This document shows positions 1-10,011 of a stretch of DNA of 64,000 nucleotides, one piece after another; the stretch's first letter is position 1; the number at the start of each line of letters is the position of its first letter. A model generated the notes under the pieces. It worked only from the letters and a program-made list of their open reading frames with translations. It had not been told where the DNA came from and made no database searches. Origin of the DNA: a bacterium (GTDB lineage: Bacteria; Bdellovibrionota_B; Oligoflexia; Silvanigrellales; Silvanigrellaceae). A program made the translations under genes and the position numbers. The stretch spans positions 1-64,000 of the forward strand of contig RGDM01000002.1 of NCBI GenBank assembly GCA_009918675.1. Direction: 5' to 3'.

Positions 1-358
1 GAACGCGTGAGTCAGAACACGAAAGCACAATTGCAAACGGATGCTGCCCGGTGGAAACCTCTGTGCGGGTCTTTTCATCACGGCGTGGAGCGGTCATTTT
101 GGCATCAATAAATCGCTGGTTGCCTTGGCGAAGAAGCTCTAATGATTCCCGAGGTGGTTTTCCAATGGCGTTAGCAGCTGGAGCTGACGCCGTGTCAGCG
201 GCCCGGCTGACCTCTTTTTCTTTCTGTGCTTCAACTGATTTCGACTGCTCTGCGTCGGTGACAATCGTCAAATCAGGAGAGCGCGAGCTGCCTGCCAAAC
301 TCACCTGACTCCACCCCAAAGCCAATGCCAATGCCCAATATGAAATTCGCATATTCAT
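1..358 (-). CDS. Periplasmic beta-carbonic anhydrase (N-terminal part)
   Basis: The gene runs off the left edge; about 119 codons are visible. The start ATG ends at 358 and has a GAGAGGA ribosome site 7 bases upstream. The first ~22 residues form a signal peptide (WALALALGWSQVSLAG), so the enzyme is exported. A linker rich in Ala, Ser and Glu follows. The catalytic domain then begins with LLRQGNQRFI and reaches CSDSRV. In beta-carbonic anhydrases the Cys of that motif is the first zinc ligand and the Asp-Arg pair is the catalytic dyad. The enzyme interconverts CO2 and bicarbonate. It lies 33 bases after the chemoreceptor stop, so the two are probably cotranscribed. The other zinc ligands (His, Cys) lie outside the window. 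Confidence 0.85.
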   Translation of the reverse strand, partial: MNMRISYWALALALGWSQVSLAGSSRSPDLTIVTDAEQSKSVEAQKEKEVSRAADTASAPAANAIGKPPRESLELLRQGNQRFIDAKMTAPRRDEKTRTEVSTGQHPFAIVLSCSDSRV

Positions 359-391
359 TAACAATCCTCTCATTTAACAATAAATCTAATG

Positions 392-1783
392 TTAGAATCC
401 AGACGTATTTCCAAGCTTAACGTCCGTTGAGCGTTCCGACTCCGTTTCGCCTTCAAAAGGAATCAGCTCGCGCGCACGCGTTTTTCCGCTGCTCGTAGGT
501 TTTTTAGGAAAAGTTTGCGGCGAAATATTCATCCGGCTCAATTTACCTGCACTTTCGCCGGGTGAAGTGTGCGAACCATGAACGTGAGCAGGCAAAACGT
601 TTCGACTTACAATCGTCCGTTCGGACACCCGCGCATCGGAGGCAGCAACAGCTGTTGTTTTCTGCTCCGTTGTTTCGTTCTTATTTTCTGCTGAAGCCTC
701 GAAGGCAGCTGGGTGAACAATAAATTCGCTCCAGGATTTTGCTGCACTCTCGAGAGAGGCGATTTTTTCGAAAAATTCTTGTTGCGTGCTTCCGCTGTGC
801 TGAGCAGACACGTGCGTGTTTTGAGTGGTTGATTCGAGGTGGCTGAGATTCTGGCTGATGCGAGCCAATGCTTCAGTTAATTCAGTTGTCGAATTGGCGA
901 TTCGGTGAATGAGATTCTGCGATCGACGCGCCTGTGAGACAGCAGAATTCATATTGGCGGCCCCAGAACGCACGTTTTCAATTGCCTTCTTGGAAACCTC
1001 ACCACTCTCGCGAATCAACAGCGTAATATTTTTCGCAGACGTTGCGCTCGTTTGTGCCAAATTGCGCACAGCCTCAGCGACAATTGCAAAGCCACGTCCT
1101 TGTTCACCAGCACGGGCTGCTTCAACGGCAGCATTTACTGCCAGAATATTCGTCTGGAACGCGATCGAATCAATGACGTTGATAATTTCTTCAAGTCTTC
1201 TGCTCTGCGACGCAAGTTCCGTCAGTGAGTTCACTACGGTTGCCAGTTCAACTTCAGAGCGAATCGCGTCCTCTGCGGCCTGTCGGGATGATTTATCAGC
1301 CTCAGAAACATCAATTGCGGTGCGGTGTAGGGTTGAAGATAAACTCTCAAGCGAACCAATCGACTGCTCAAGAGCGGCCTTGCTTTGGCTCGAACCAAGA
1401 GTCAGGCTCTCTGTCGTTTGAGCAAATCGATCGCCGAGCTGTTGCACCGCTTGTGCTGTGTTGAGCAGATTGAGGCTACTGGCTGTGAGCCAGGCAAAAA
1501 ATTTGACACACAGAGCCACATGAACTGCAACCATCACACCCAAACAAGCCGCTGGAACAATCACCATCAGCGCTTCCGAGCGGTCATGCACATGGGCCAA
1601 CATATTTGCGACTTCAATCCCTTTGTCCGCGGGCAGTTCGACGATGGCTTTCTTGGTGACCTCGACGAGGTCAGTGACGGTATTGATTCCAAACCATGCC
1701 AACACGCCCAAAGCAGCCACGGGCAGGCTTACGAGAATTGCGAATATCGCTCGCAGTCCTGTTCCCCAGTGCTTGAGATTCAT
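392..1783 (-). CDS. Methyl-accepting chemotaxis protein
   Basis: 463-residue chemoreceptor. Residues ~12-35 and ~75-100 are membrane segments that flank a very short external loop of ~40 residues, too small for a usual ligand-binding domain. No HAMP domain is obvious after the second segment. The signalling hairpin is clear around residues 215-265: [20 protein letters not shown], then [13 protein letters not shown], which is the contact site for CheA and CheW. After ~residue 350 there is a ~110-residue low-complexity tail rich in Ser, Thr and Lys. The start was chosen at the ATG ending at 1783 because GGAGGA lies 4 bases upstream; a longer frame begins 7 codons earlier. A small loop suggests sensing within the membrane or through a partner protein. 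Confidence 0.93.
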   Translation of the reverse strand: MNLKHWGTGLRAIFAILVSLPVAALGVLAWFGINTVTDLVEVTKKAIVELPADKGIEVANMLAHVHDRSEALMVIVPAACLGVMVAVHVALCVKFFAWLTASSLNLLNTAQAVQQLGDRFAQTTESLTLGSSQSKAALEQSIGSLESLSSTLHRTAIDVSEADKSSRQAAEDAIRSEVELATVVNSLTELASQSRRLEEIINVIDSIAFQTNILAVNAAVEAARAGEQGRGFAIVAEAVRNLAQTSATSAKNITLLIRESGEVSKKAIENVRSGAANMNSAVSQARRSQNLIHRIANSTTELTEALARISQNLSHLESTTQNTHVSAQHSGSTQQEFFEKIASLESAAKSWSEFIVHPAAFEASAENKNETTEQKTTAVAASDARVSERTIVSRNVLPAHVHGSHTSPGESAGKLSRMNISPQTFPKKPTSSGKTRARELIPFEGETESERSTDVKLGNTSGF

Positions 1784-1957
1784 GACGTCCTCCGCCGAAT
1801 GCAATCGGTCATCAAAATCGATTGCGACGCTCTTACTTCGGCCTAAACAGTTGAAACTGCAGCGAAGGTGTCAAAATACAGCCATGTCATTAATGCCTAA
1901 AATTAAAGCGCCACTGACTGAATGCGGAAATCCAGTGTTTTGCTCGCTTGCGAGGAC

Positions 1958-1986
1958 TTGACCCAACCCGGGTTTGAGTCTAGCCC
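1958..1986 (+). promoter_or_regulatory. Candidate sigma70-type promoter for SRP RNA
   Basis: TTGACC at 1958-1963 and a weak -10 (TAGCCC) at 1981-1986 are separated by 17 bases. Transcription would begin a few bases before the SRP RNA helix. The -35 matches those proposed before accD and the two tRNAs in this window, but the -10 is poor. Confidence 0.35.
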
Positions 1987-2012
1987 TGATGTGAAGCCGC
2001 TAGGAGAGGTGG

Positions 2013-2103
2013 CTAGAGGACGTCTGATGATGTGTCCATCCAACCCCGCCAGGGCCGGAAGGCAGCAACGGTACTGGTCACAACAGGTAGGCCCATCTTC
2101 TAG
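2013..2103 (+). ncRNA. ffs: Signal recognition particle RNA, 4.5S type
   Basis: The conserved SRP apical motif is visible as GCCAGGGCCGGAAGGCAGCA near 2048-2067, with the GGAA tetraloop and the asymmetric AGCA bulge that bind the Ffh M domain. The ends pair: CTAGAGGA at 2013-2020 with TCTTCTAG at 2096-2103, using one G-U pair. The length of ~91 bases fits the small bacterial form, which lacks an Alu domain. SRP RNA lies directly upstream of dnaX in many bacteria, as here. A separate small hairpin (AGCCGC/GTGGCT) just before the 5' end may belong to the precursor. The exact ends are inferred from pairing. Confidence 0.9.
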
Positions 2104-2144
2104 TCGCCCCTCGTAGCGGTTTTTTCGTGTCTGGACGGGTTGTG

Positions 2145-4124
<1,980 letters not shown>

Positions 4125-4291
4125 CCCCCGAGGGGGCGTCCTGTCATCTTAAAAAGATCACCAGCCCCTCTTGCGTTCGTTTTCGAGTTTTGATTACCTG
4201 AATGCAGTCATCGAAAGATTAACGCGTCACCTTTGTCTGCATGAGGTTAAGAACACTGCGGCAACAGGCGTTACAGTTTCCGGAGGTAAGA

Positions 4292-4639
4292 ATGTTATTT
4301 GAAGTCCGCACCATCGATCAATTCGATCTGTTGGATAAGCTTTTGCCTGGCGTGCTGACGCCATCCAAAGGTCGCGGTAAGAGCGATGACGATGACGATG
4401 AAGAGGAAGAAGACGAGGACGAAGACGAAGACCTCGATGAAGAAGACTTAGAAGACCTCGACGACGAAGACTTTGAAGATGAAGACTTTGAAGACGTCGA
4501 CGATGAAGACTTCGAAGACGATGAAGACTTTGAAGACGAAGACGGAGATCTCGATGAATACGAAGATGACGAAGACTTCGACGACGAAGATGACGATAAT
4601 GAAGACGACGAAGACGAAGAAGAAGACGAGGATGAATGA
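4292..4639 (+). CDS. Hyper-acidic small protein, unknown function
   Basis: 115 residues. A strong GGAGGT lies 5 bases before the ATG at 4292, so the longer upstream reading frame is not the likely start. The first ~30 residues (MLFEVRTIDQFDLLDKLLPG) look structured and contain a hydrophobic patch. Everything after residue ~32 is almost only Asp and Glu with occasional Phe, Leu and Tyr in a repeating DEDFED pattern. Such tails can act as DNA mimics, histone-like chaperones, metal sponges or disordered linkers; nothing in the sequence picks one. A perfect terminator overlaps the stop codon, which supports a real, highly transcribed gene. I recognise no family. Confidence 0.75.
   Translation: MLFEVRTIDQFDLLDKLLPGVLTPSKGRGKSDDDDDEEEEDEDEDEDLDEEDLEDLDDEDFEDEDFEDVDDEDFEDDEDFEDEDGDLDEYEDDEDFDDEDDDNEDDEDEEEDEDE
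4384..4636 (+). repeat. Low-complexity GAA/GAC coding repeat
   Basis: Imperfect tandem units of 12-30 bases built from GAC, GAA, GAT and TTT/TTC codons encode the Asp/Glu tail. Near-identical units such as GAAGACTTTGAAGA recur between about 4466 and 4550, so the length could vary between strains by recombination or polymerase slippage. Confidence 0.6.
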
Positions 4640-4663
4640 GGTTTAATAAACCTCATTTTTTTT
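4636..4663 (+). terminator. Rho-independent terminator after acidic gene
   Basis: Perfect inverted repeat ATGAGGTTTA / TAAACCTCAT, with a one-base centre that opens to a small loop, followed by eight T residues (4656-4663). It overlaps the stop codon and stops transcription toward the convergent CorC-type gene. The opposite strand has no T run after the hairpin, so it acts in one direction only. Confidence 0.88.
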
Positions 4664-4672
4664 GACTCGCAT

Positions 4673-6043
4673 TCATTGCCTCTCTGGCTGTGCCAAATGC
4701 CCCTCGGGCTGATTCACTTGAGCAATCGTCTCACTTTGAGTCCCATCAAGAGATTGAATTCTAGCAATCACCCGACGAACCCGGCGGCGGCTGACTTCGA
4801 CCACCTCAAGGACAACACGCCCAATGGTCAATCGATCGCCGATCCGGGGAATCTGGCCGATGTGGTGCAAAATCAATCCACCAAGGGTGTCATATTCAAG
4901 GGCCTGGTTGTCGTCAGTGATTTCACTGCGAGGTAAATCGAAGAAATCACAAAAATCATCGATATGAATCTTACATTCGATCAGATACTGATTGGGCTGC
5001 TGAGTTGGTCGGATGGCATCTTCTTCATTGTCGAATTCGTCACGAATTTCGCCAACTATTTCCTCAAGGATATCTTCCATCGTTACGACGCCACTTGTTC
5101 CACCATACTCATCTAAAACGATGGCCATATGTTGTCGATTTTTTCGCATTTCCTGAAAAAGCTGATCAACGGGCTTAGACTCGGGAACAAACATCGCGTC
5201 GCGCTTGAGGTCACTTACAGGTGCTTCCCAATACGAATCGTCGCTTGCATGTTTTTTGATGAAAAACAGAATATCTTTCGAATGCAGGATGCCAATAATG
5301 TTGTCGACCCTGCCCTCGAAAACCGGGATGCGGGAGAGGCCGCGTTCGCGAAAGAGTTCTGCCGCATCGTGAATTGAGGCATTGATTGTAAGTGCGGTCA
5401 TGTCGGTGCGATGAACCATGACTTCACGCACCACCGTATCGCCAAGTTCAAAGATTCCGCTCAACATTTCATGCTTCTGCTCAGCAATCACACCTTCTTC
5501 TTCACCAACATCGATCAAAAACTCGAGTTCCTCTTCGGTGATCTGCGGCGCGGTTTTTGTATTTTTACGCCGCACAGCGCGACTCACTAAATCAGAGAGG
5601 CCAGAAAGTAACCAAGTAAATGGACTAAGGATGACATAAAAAATTCGGAAGATTGCCATCAGCGGCAAGGCTATCTGAGTCGAATATGTTTTGGCCAAAG
5701 TCTTTGGGACAATTTCAGCGAAAAGCACAATAACCAGGGTCATGACCGCAGCCACCAATTCGACGGACGCATGACCAAACGCATTTGCAATCAGATTATC
5801 GGCGTAGATGGATGCAAAAATATTGACCATGTTGTTGCCGATCAAAACAGCCGCCAGCACTTTGTGCGGAGAGTGCAGCCAAAGATCAAGCACGCGCCCA
5901 GCACGCCCATGGTTTTCGCGGAGATGCTTCGTTTTCAGCGAAGATAAGCTCGTCAGTGCCGTTTCAGTTGCGGAAAAAAATGCACTGAGTGCAAGGCAAA
6001 CCAAAATGACAAACAAACCCCAAAGTAGACCTTCGTTTCTCAA
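4673..6043 (-). CDS. CNNM/CorC-HlyC family membrane protein with CBS pair
   Basis: 456 residues with the usual three-part layout of the family: an N-terminal DUF21 membrane domain with ~4 hydrophobic segments (residues 5-150; FFSATETALTSLS is the family signature), two CBS domains (~residues 205-330; VMVHRTDMTAL and VLDEYGGTSGVVTMEDILEE) and a C-terminal CorC_HlyC domain (~350-435) ending in RRRVRRVIARI. Members are implicated in Mg2+/Co2+ efflux or homeostasis; the name hemolysin is historical. The start is TTG at 6043, overlapping the YbeY stop as TTGA, with GGAG 7 bases upstream. The YbeY-CorC order matches the ybeY-ybeX pair of E. coli. Confidence 0.94.
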   Translation of the reverse strand: MRNEGLLWGLFVILVCLALSAFFSATETALTSLSSLKTKHLRENHGRAGRVLDLWLHSPHKVLAAVLIGNNMVNIFASIYADNLIANAFGHASVELVAAVMTLVIVLFAEIVPKTLAKTYSTQIALPLMAIFRIFYVILSPFTWLLSGLSDLVSRAVRRKNTKTAPQITEEELEFLIDVGEEEGVIAEQKHEMLSGIFELGDTVVREVMVHRTDMTALTINASIHDAAELFRERGLSRIPVFEGRVDNIIGILHSKDILFFIKKHASDDSYWEAPVSDLKRDAMFVPESKPVDQLFQEMRKNRQHMAIVLDEYGGTSGVVTMEDILEEIVGEIRDEFDNEEDAIRPTQQPNQYLIECKIHIDDFCDFFDLPRSEITDDNQALEYDTLGGLILHHIGQIPRIGDRLTIGRVVLEVVEVSRRRVRRVIARIQSLDGTQSETIAQVNQPEGHLAQPERQ

Positions 6044-6618
6044 CGACGAACTCCCCGTGTTGCGCGTGCTGGACTCGAAATCGACTCCTGACAGAACCGC
6101 GGTTCGCCAAAGGCTGCCATAAGCTGCGCACGGATGGCCTTTTCAAGTGATGCCATAACCGCATATGCCGCATCGCCACGCTCGTGATCGAAACCTTTCA
6201 GATGGACAACACCATGAACAATCATTCTTTCCAATTCCTGAGCAAGAGTGCAGCGATGTTTGCGAGCCTGAAGCCGACAAAGCGGCACACAAATGGCTAA
6301 TTCACCCAGGTCGGAGAGTCCCGCTTCCGCAGAACTGTGTTCATGGTGCATTGCCAAGTGACGATTCGGCGGAAAGCTCAAGACATCGGTTGCTGAATCT
6401 TTTCCGCGAAATTGCCAATTGAGGGCGCCCATGTCGAGTTCATCTAAAAACTCAACATGCATTGAAACAGGCTCCTCGCAAAACAATTTCAATACGAATG
6501 AAATGCGCTGCAACAACTCACGCCGATCCCATTGCAAGCGCTGGCTCTTTCCTTCGGTGTTTACAAAAGAGCGCGGAAAACCTGAAAAACTGATTTTGTG
6601 CGAGAGTTTATTTGGCAT
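6040..6618 (-). CDS. ybeY: Endoribonuclease YbeY (16S rRNA maturation)
   Basis: 192-residue zinc-dependent RNase that takes part in 16S rRNA 3'-end maturation and ribosome quality control. The metal site is visible near residue 134 as HGVVHLKGFDHE, the family H-x3-H-x5-H motif. Upstream, ATDVLSFP (with TDVLSF conserved across the family) also fits. The ATG at 6618 overlaps the 3' end of the BamB-like gene by 11 bases, and the stop overlaps the next start, so translation is probably coupled through the operon. The C-terminal ~35 residues are not conserved-looking. Confidence 0.95.
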   Translation of the reverse strand: MPNKLSHKISFSGFPRSFVNTEGKSQRLQWDRRELLQRISFVLKLFCEEPVSMHVEFLDELDMGALNWQFRGKDSATDVLSFPPNRHLAMHHEHSSAEAGLSDLGELAICVPLCRLQARKHRCTLAQELERMIVHGVVHLKGFDHERGDAAYAVMASLEKAIRAQLMAAFGEPRFCQESISSPARATRGVRR

Positions 6619-8032
6619 TGTAGGAGAATCTCGATGTAGGCAGCCATGTCCAGCAGGCGAAGCCAGGAGTGCGATAACTCAAACACACTTCGTTTAGGTC
6701 TGTTCGCCCAGCGAAAAAATCACCAACAACCGCACCAAATGAACTTGTATCACTCGAACCTTCCCACTCTCCACTCGACAACCGAACTGCAAAAAGCGAG
6801 CCATTCGACGACGCTGCGATTGCCATATCCTGCTTTTTAAGAAGTGTGAGCGCAATCAGAGGGTTATTTGTTGGCAAAGAACGACTCCAGCGCAATTGCC
6901 CGGTGCGGGAGTCTACTTTGTGAATAGCGCCATCTGAGCCTGCGATAAAAACCGCACCCTCATCATACTTTGGTTGCGCAACAGAACCCACTCCAAACGA
7001 CCACTCCACAGCCTTTGATTCCCAATTTATTTTCTGGGTCAAGCTCTCTGCATTCGAAACAACAACTCCATCTGCCATCGCGAGCGCAGGTGCAGCAATT
7101 GCAGGGAAACGATCGGAAGAGGCTGAAGCTAATGGCAGGCGTATCTGCGGTTGGCCGTTCTTAGGGTCAAGAACCATAAGGTAGCCATCACTCGTGCCAG
7201 CAATCACTCCTTTTTCATGCAAGACAAGAGAGGTACTTGCGAGGCGCAATTGCGCATCGGGTGCCAAACGTACACCCCAATTCAATTTACCGGTAATTAA
7301 GTCATATGCATTCAGGGATTGATTCGCTGTCAGAACAAACACCTGTCCGAAGCCAAATTGCGGTGTTCCAATGAATTCAGCGTTGGCTGTTGCATACCAT
7401 TGCCAAGCGCCTCGAAAGCGAAAACGCATCGATTGAATCGAAGTGTCAGGTCGATCAATGGGTCCCAGAGACGCAGATGAAGCCAAGGATTTCATGACCA
7501 CACGAGCATCAGGGCCATGCAATAGTTGACTGTCGATTCCAAAACTCGGCGTTAAGAAAGGGCCGTTTGCATCGATTCGAACAAAAAAGCCCCGTGACGT
7601 TCCTACGTACCACGAGCCATCGTGAAATTGCGGAACCGTGGTGACTTGGCCCGGGATCGGAATATCCGCCAAGGATTCGCCGGATACAAGATTATAGCAA
7701 CCAAGCGTGCTGAGATCTGCGGCTTGCCCGCAAACGGGAAGCACAACGCTCGCTGCCTCGGTATCATTCGACCATATGCGATGTCGAATTGTTTGCAGTG
7801 CCGCACCGCCTTTCACCGCGGGCAATAAGGCAAAACCCGCAGGTGCCTGTTCGGCCAAGGGCGACAATCTTGCTTGCCGAGGGAGTTGATTTTTACTCAC
7901 CGGAAATGTCGCAGTCGTTTGCTGAATTTGACCAGAGTAAGCCGCTGCCGGGACTGTTGCCAAAACAATTGCAAAGGTTGCGAGAGCGCATTTAAGTGCG
8001 CTTGATGTTCTTCCTGCAGAGCAATAACTCAT
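6608..8032 (-). CDS. BamB-like PQQ-repeat beta-propeller protein
   Basis: 474 residues. Signal peptide at residues ~12-32 (CALATFAIVLATVPAAAYSG) with an AxA-type cleavage site and no lipobox, unlike E. coli BamB, which is a lipoprotein. The mature part carries several PQQ-type blades, for example YDLITGKLNWGVRL, VLDPKNGQPQIRLPL and KVDSRTGQLRWSRSLP, each ending in the Gly-x-x-x-Trp pattern. BamB is the beta-propeller partner of BamA in outer-membrane protein assembly. The preceding gene is YfgM-like, and yfgM-bamB adjacency is known from gammaproteobacteria, which supports the call. The first third (residues ~35-190) diverges from typical blades. Other periplasmic propellers remain possible. 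Confidence 0.75.
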   Translation of the reverse strand: MSYCSAGRTSSALKCALATFAIVLATVPAAAYSGQIQQTTATFPVSKNQLPRQARLSPLAEQAPAGFALLPAVKGGAALQTIRHRIWSNDTEAASVVLPVCGQAADLSTLGCYNLVSGESLADIPIPGQVTTVPQFHDGSWYVGTSRGFFVRIDANGPFLTPSFGIDSQLLHGPDARVVMKSLASSASLGPIDRPDTSIQSMRFRFRGAWQWYATANAEFIGTPQFGFGQVFVLTANQSLNAYDLITGKLNWGVRLAPDAQLRLASTSLVLHEKGVIAGTSDGYLMVLDPKNGQPQIRLPLASASSDRFPAIAAPALAMADGVVVSNAESLTQKINWESKAVEWSFGVGSVAQPKYDEGAVFIAGSDGAIHKVDSRTGQLRWSRSLPTNNPLIALTLLKKQDMAIAASSNGSLFAVRLSSGEWEGSSDTSSFGAVVGDFFAGRTDLNEVCLSYRTPGFACWTWLPTSRFSYNAK

Positions 8033-8034
8033 TA

Positions 8035-8832
8035 TTATAGTCCCCAGTATCCAAGCCAGAGAGAAGCTTCAGTTGCAACAGAACGGGCACCGCCTTCACC
8101 CACAGCGGCCTTCGTATCCGCGGCAAGCTCTTTGAGAATTTTTCCAGCCTCTTCCTTCTGTCCTTTTTTGTAGAGAAGTTGCGCTCGCAACAAGCGACCT
8201 TCTGCCACCATCGGATTGTCGGGAAGTTTTTCAAGAAAACTCAACTGCTCGAGTGCAGGGTCGAATTGGCCTTGCTCAGCCAGCAAACTTGCAAGCGTCT
8301 TTCGAGCGCGAACCTGAAAGACGACGTGCTTGAGAGTTTTGATAAGGAGTGGCTCGAGGAGTGCTTGTGCTTCAGCGAATTTTTGCTCCTCAATGTAGAG
8401 ATTTGCTGCCCGCAATGAAGCTTGCCAAGCAATCGCGGATTTTGCGTTTGCTTTAGCAAAATCCGCGAATTTTTTCGCGCTCTGCGAGTGGTCGGCGCGC
8501 GCGTCAGGAGTATTGAGTTTGGGATCTGCGCGCAGCTTATCCTCAAAAACCTGGTTCTCGGCCAAATACGCGGCATCAATTTCAAGGTACTGTTGCGTCA
8601 ATTCGCGTTCAGACTTGCTACTGCGCCATGAATAAATCAGCAATCCAGCACCAATCGCAACAATCAATGTGACGGTTCCAACCAGCGTCCATTTGCGCCG
8701 ATGCGCGGCACGGATCGCCTTTGCTGAAGTCTCTTCAAAAATAGGACGCTGAACGCTTCCACCGGCAACTCCTGCCGACTGAACGGAGTCAAACGCGACC
8801 GATGCTTGCGAAAAACGGATTGACTGAAACAC
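8035..8832 (-). CDS. YfgM-like membrane-anchored TPR protein
   Basis: 265 residues. A cytoplasmic N-terminus of ~47 residues is followed by one membrane helix (WTLVGTVTLIVAIGAGLLIYSW) and then a periplasmic helical domain with TPR-like repeats (ANLYIEEQKFAEAQALLEPL, LASLLAEQGQFDPALEQL, LLYKKGQKEEAGKILKEL). This is the layout of YfgM, an ancillary subunit of the SecYEG translocon that hands exported proteins to periplasmic chaperones. The start is GTG at 8832 with GTGAGGA upstream. Only 2 bases separate its stop from the BamB-like start. It is probably the first gene of a four-gene operon. Confidence 0.78.
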   Translation of the reverse strand: MFQSIRFSQASVAFDSVQSAGVAGGSVQRPIFEETSAKAIRAAHRRKWTLVGTVTLIVAIGAGLLIYSWRSSKSERELTQQYLEIDAAYLAENQVFEDKLRADPKLNTPDARADHSQSAKKFADFAKANAKSAIAWQASLRAANLYIEEQKFAEAQALLEPLLIKTLKHVVFQVRARKTLASLLAEQGQFDPALEQLSFLEKLPDNPMVAEGRLLRAQLLYKKGQKEEAGKILKELAADTKAAVGEGGARSVATEASLWLGYWGL

Positions 8833-8962
8833 GGTGGGGTCCTCACGCTGTGGAACTCAAAATGCTGGTTTGGACTCGAAAGTCAGGGTCGTTGTTAGCA
8901 CATTTGCTGTGCTTTGTAATGTTTCGCCAGAGATCCTGAAATTTGCCCAAGTGGTTGCCATT

Positions 8963-8993
8963 TTGACATACAACGATTGAAAGAAAGCATTAG
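8963..8993 (+). promoter_or_regulatory. Weak promoter candidate upstream of csrA
   Basis: A full consensus -35, TTGACA, lies at 8963-8968, but the best -10 (CATTAG, 8988-8993) is at a long 19-base spacing. It sits in the 345-base gap between the YfgM-like gene and csrA. It would give a leader of nearly 180 bases. Confidence 0.3.
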
Positions 8994-9044
8994 AAAACAA
9001 CAATAGAGGATGTGCTTCAAAGGAGGAAGCTCACGCGGGCGGAC

Positions 9045-9082
9045 GCTTGCTTGACTAATATCACCAGAGTGATATGGCAAGC
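9045..9082. promoter_or_regulatory. Interrupted inverted repeat in csrA leader
   Basis: GCTTGC (9045-9050) pairs with GCAAGC (9077-9082), and inside it ATATCAC (9058-9064) pairs with GTGATAT (9069-9075) around a CAGA loop. The inner repeat overlaps a -10-like TAATAT (9056-9061), so it could be an operator or an RNA hairpin. GGA triplets at 9008, 9022, 9025, 9041, 9127, 9132 and 9164 across the leader are the core CsrA-binding motif, consistent with autoregulation. No protein gene is seen in 8833-9177 on either strand. Confidence 0.45.
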
Positions 9083-9177
9083 GCGTTCGAGTAATCCATG
9101 ACAGTCCTCATCATCTTGAGTTTTCTGGAGTGGAACTGTTTATCGCCCTGTGTCGCTGGCCATGGAGGGTCTGCAAG

Positions 9178-9615
9178 ATGCTCGTTCTGACGAGAAAAGT
9201 AGGAGATGTCATTGCGATTGGTGACAACATCAAGATCGTAGTGATGGCTATTAAGGGTAAACAGGTCAGGCTCGGAGTCCAAGCGGACCGTAACACAGTG
9301 GTGCACCGCGAGGAAATTTACCAAAAAATTCAGCAAGAAATTAAGGCCGCGATGCAATCCGACATGGGTTCAACTAAGGTTGCAGGCGAAATGCTTAAAA
9401 ATGCTCAAGTGAGCAACGATTCAAAGACAGCAAGCCAATCGCCAAGCGAGAATTCACCCAATAAAAAAGCGGCTCCAAGCAAGCTGAGCAGCAGTGGTGC
9501 GAGTGGCACAACGGGGGTTTTCCGCCGGGTTGAGATCCGCCGCGCCGCGCAAAACTCACAAGATGACGAATCCTTCGAATCAGACAGCTCAGAGACCACA
9601 GACAAAAAGGGCTGA
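9178..9615 (+). CDS. csrA: Carbon storage regulator CsrA with long C-terminal extension
   Basis: RNA-binding translational regulator. Residues 1-55 are a standard CsrA: MLVLTRKVGDVIAIGDNIKI through VVHREEIYQKIQ, with the RNA-contacting L4, R6 and the Arg of HREEI all present. It then continues for ~90 residues rich in Ser, Lys, Asn and Gln with an acidic end, while usual CsrA proteins total 55-75 residues. The ATG at 9178 is chosen because the CsrA fold starts exactly there and GGAGGG sits 8 bases upstream; an in-frame upstream ATG at 9130 is not needed. The tail is probably disordered and could contact a FliW-like or other partner. The GGA-rich leader suggests self-regulation. Confidence 0.93.
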   Translation: MLVLTRKVGDVIAIGDNIKIVVMAIKGKQVRLGVQADRNTVVHREEIYQKIQQEIKAAMQSDMGSTKVAGEMLKNAQVSNDSKTASQSPSENSPNKKAAPSKLSSSGASGTTGVFRRVEIRRAAQNSQDDESFESDSSETTDKKG

Positions 9616-9732
9616 CTCAGTTCAAAAAGCATCTATCCCTCCTAAACAGTGGGCTGCGCCTTGGCCTGACACCCCCAACTCAAGGGATTCTTCTTTTTAG
9701 CCGATCCCAAGGAAAGGTTTGAGGAAGAAGTT

Positions 9733-9927
9733 ATGCATAATTTTCGCAGCAATGCGCTTGAATTTCAGAAACTTAAGTCTGCATATCAGCGTTACTTGCA
9801 GACTTATCGTCTACTCAGCGGTGGCTCGCTTGCCGGGGCTAAAGATTTCTTCTCGTTTTATTATTTCATGAACTACACTTCGCGCTATTCAGACCCTCGC
9901 TCATGCGTGCCACTCGGATATCGCTGA
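9733..9927 (+). CDS. Small hypothetical protein
   Basis: 64 residues, preceded by GAGGAAGAA about 3-9 bases before the ATG. The protein is basic and rich in Tyr, Phe and Ser (KDFFSFYYFMNY in the middle) with no signal peptide. It lies 117 bases after csrA and ends just before the convergent giant gene. No family is recognised. The ribosome site is the main support for the gene. Confidence 0.45.
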   Translation: MHNFRSNALEFQKLKSAYQRYLQTYRLLSGGSLAGAKDFFSFYYFMNYTSRYSDPRSCVPLGYR

Positions 9928-10011
9928 AAGTTCTTATTAGAATTTAATGAGCCGGCAGTGTTGAATCGCAGGGAACGTGATTGCCTATTTAAGAATCTAG
10001 CAAGCAGCCTT

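Noticed and set aside
4125..4140. CCCCCGAGGGGG hairpin after dnaX as a terminator
   Set aside because: The stem is short with a two-base loop and no T run follows.
4318..4656. Serine-rich ORF on the minus strand opposite the acidic gene
   Set aside because: It is the complement of GAA/GAC repeats (TCTTC gives Ser) and has no ribosome site.
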